Source: Sphingobium sp.
GTDB lineage: Bacteria > Pseudomonadota > Alphaproteobacteria > Sphingomonadales > Sphingomonadaceae
Direction of reading: 5' to 3'
DNA: 5,897 nt
Assembly: GCA_030148625.1 (NCBI GenBank)
Contig: JASBTC010000142.1
Coordinates: 1-5,897, forward strand
Made by a program: the position numbers and the translations under genes. Below, one piece after another: positions 5,876 to 5,897 of this stretch. The notes below the pieces were generated by a model. That model made no database searches and was not told where the DNA came from. It was given only the letters and a program-made list of their open reading frames with translations. Numbering within the stretch: position 1 is the stretch's first letter; every line of letters begins with the position of its first letter.

Positions 5876-5897
5876 CGTCTATGCCGGCAAGGGCGTG
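5766..5897 (+). pseudogene. pheT: Phenylalanyl-tRNA synthetase beta chain, fragment of C-terminal FDX-ACB domain
   Basis: From about 5769, a frame different from that of the XRE regulator encodes [20 protein letters not shown] followed by [22 protein letters not shown], open to the window end. This matches the ferredoxin-fold anticodon-binding (FDX-ACB) domain at the C-terminus of PheT: RDF.FLVD, LVRA...GADK, VFDV..GKGV. Only the start of that domain is present here, and the rest would lie beyond 5897. The whole N-terminal 700 or so residues of PheT are absent, as 5642-5765 codes for the regulator. A complete pheT must exist elsewhere because the enzyme is essential, so this is a displaced 3' fragment or a chimeric join. 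An ATG created at 5766 and an AAGG shortly before could allow its translation, but this is speculative. Confidence 0.8.

Overview
The window is high-GC DNA with short intergenic gaps and Shine-Dalgarno starts. Its gene families (ring-hydroxylating oxygenase subunit, cupin/AraC regulator, YafY-type WYL regulator next to a GST) and its GTCATTCCCGC...GCGGGAATGAC repeat fit an alphaproteobacterium, most likely a sphingomonad (Sphingomonas/Sphingobium group). This assignment is inferred from style and family resemblance, with no marker gene to fix it.

Layout. Positions 1-291 are the 3' end of a ring-hydroxylating dioxygenase beta (small) subunit on +. A REP-like inverted repeat (317-425) separates it from a convergent AraC-family regulator on - (438-1421). 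Divergent from the regulator, across a 109-bp gap with a 7+7-bp palindrome, is an HSL-type (family IV) alpha/beta hydrolase on + (1531-2430). A YdeI/OmpD-associated (OmdA) family protein follows on + (2510-3115). A second, degenerate copy of the REP-like hairpin (3146-3170) lies in the next convergent gap. Then come two minus-strand genes: a small alpha/beta hydrolase with a GHSYGG serine elbow (3218-3907) and, upstream of it, a glutathione S-transferase-like protein (4088-4696), separated by two tandem hairpins (4008-4077). The GST diverges from a YafY-type HTH/WYL regulator on + (4807-5508), and their shared gap holds a striking four-half-site dyad. The last segment is an XRE-type HTH regulator (from 5642) that breaks off after about 43 residues into a fragment of the 3' end of pheT (phenylalanyl-tRNA synthetase beta chain), in a different reading frame, running off the window.

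How the genes may work together. The left part looks like the edge of an aromatic-compound catabolic cluster: oxygenase subunit, AraC regulator with a cupin-like sensor, and an esterase that could release aromatic acids or alcohols. The middle and right are accessory detoxification/stress genes, with the GST probably controlled by the adjacent YafY-type regulator. No complete novel system is visible. The most unusual features are the regulator/pheT junction, which is a real rearrangement scar or an assembly chimera, and the symmetric operator-like array between the GST and the WYL regulator.
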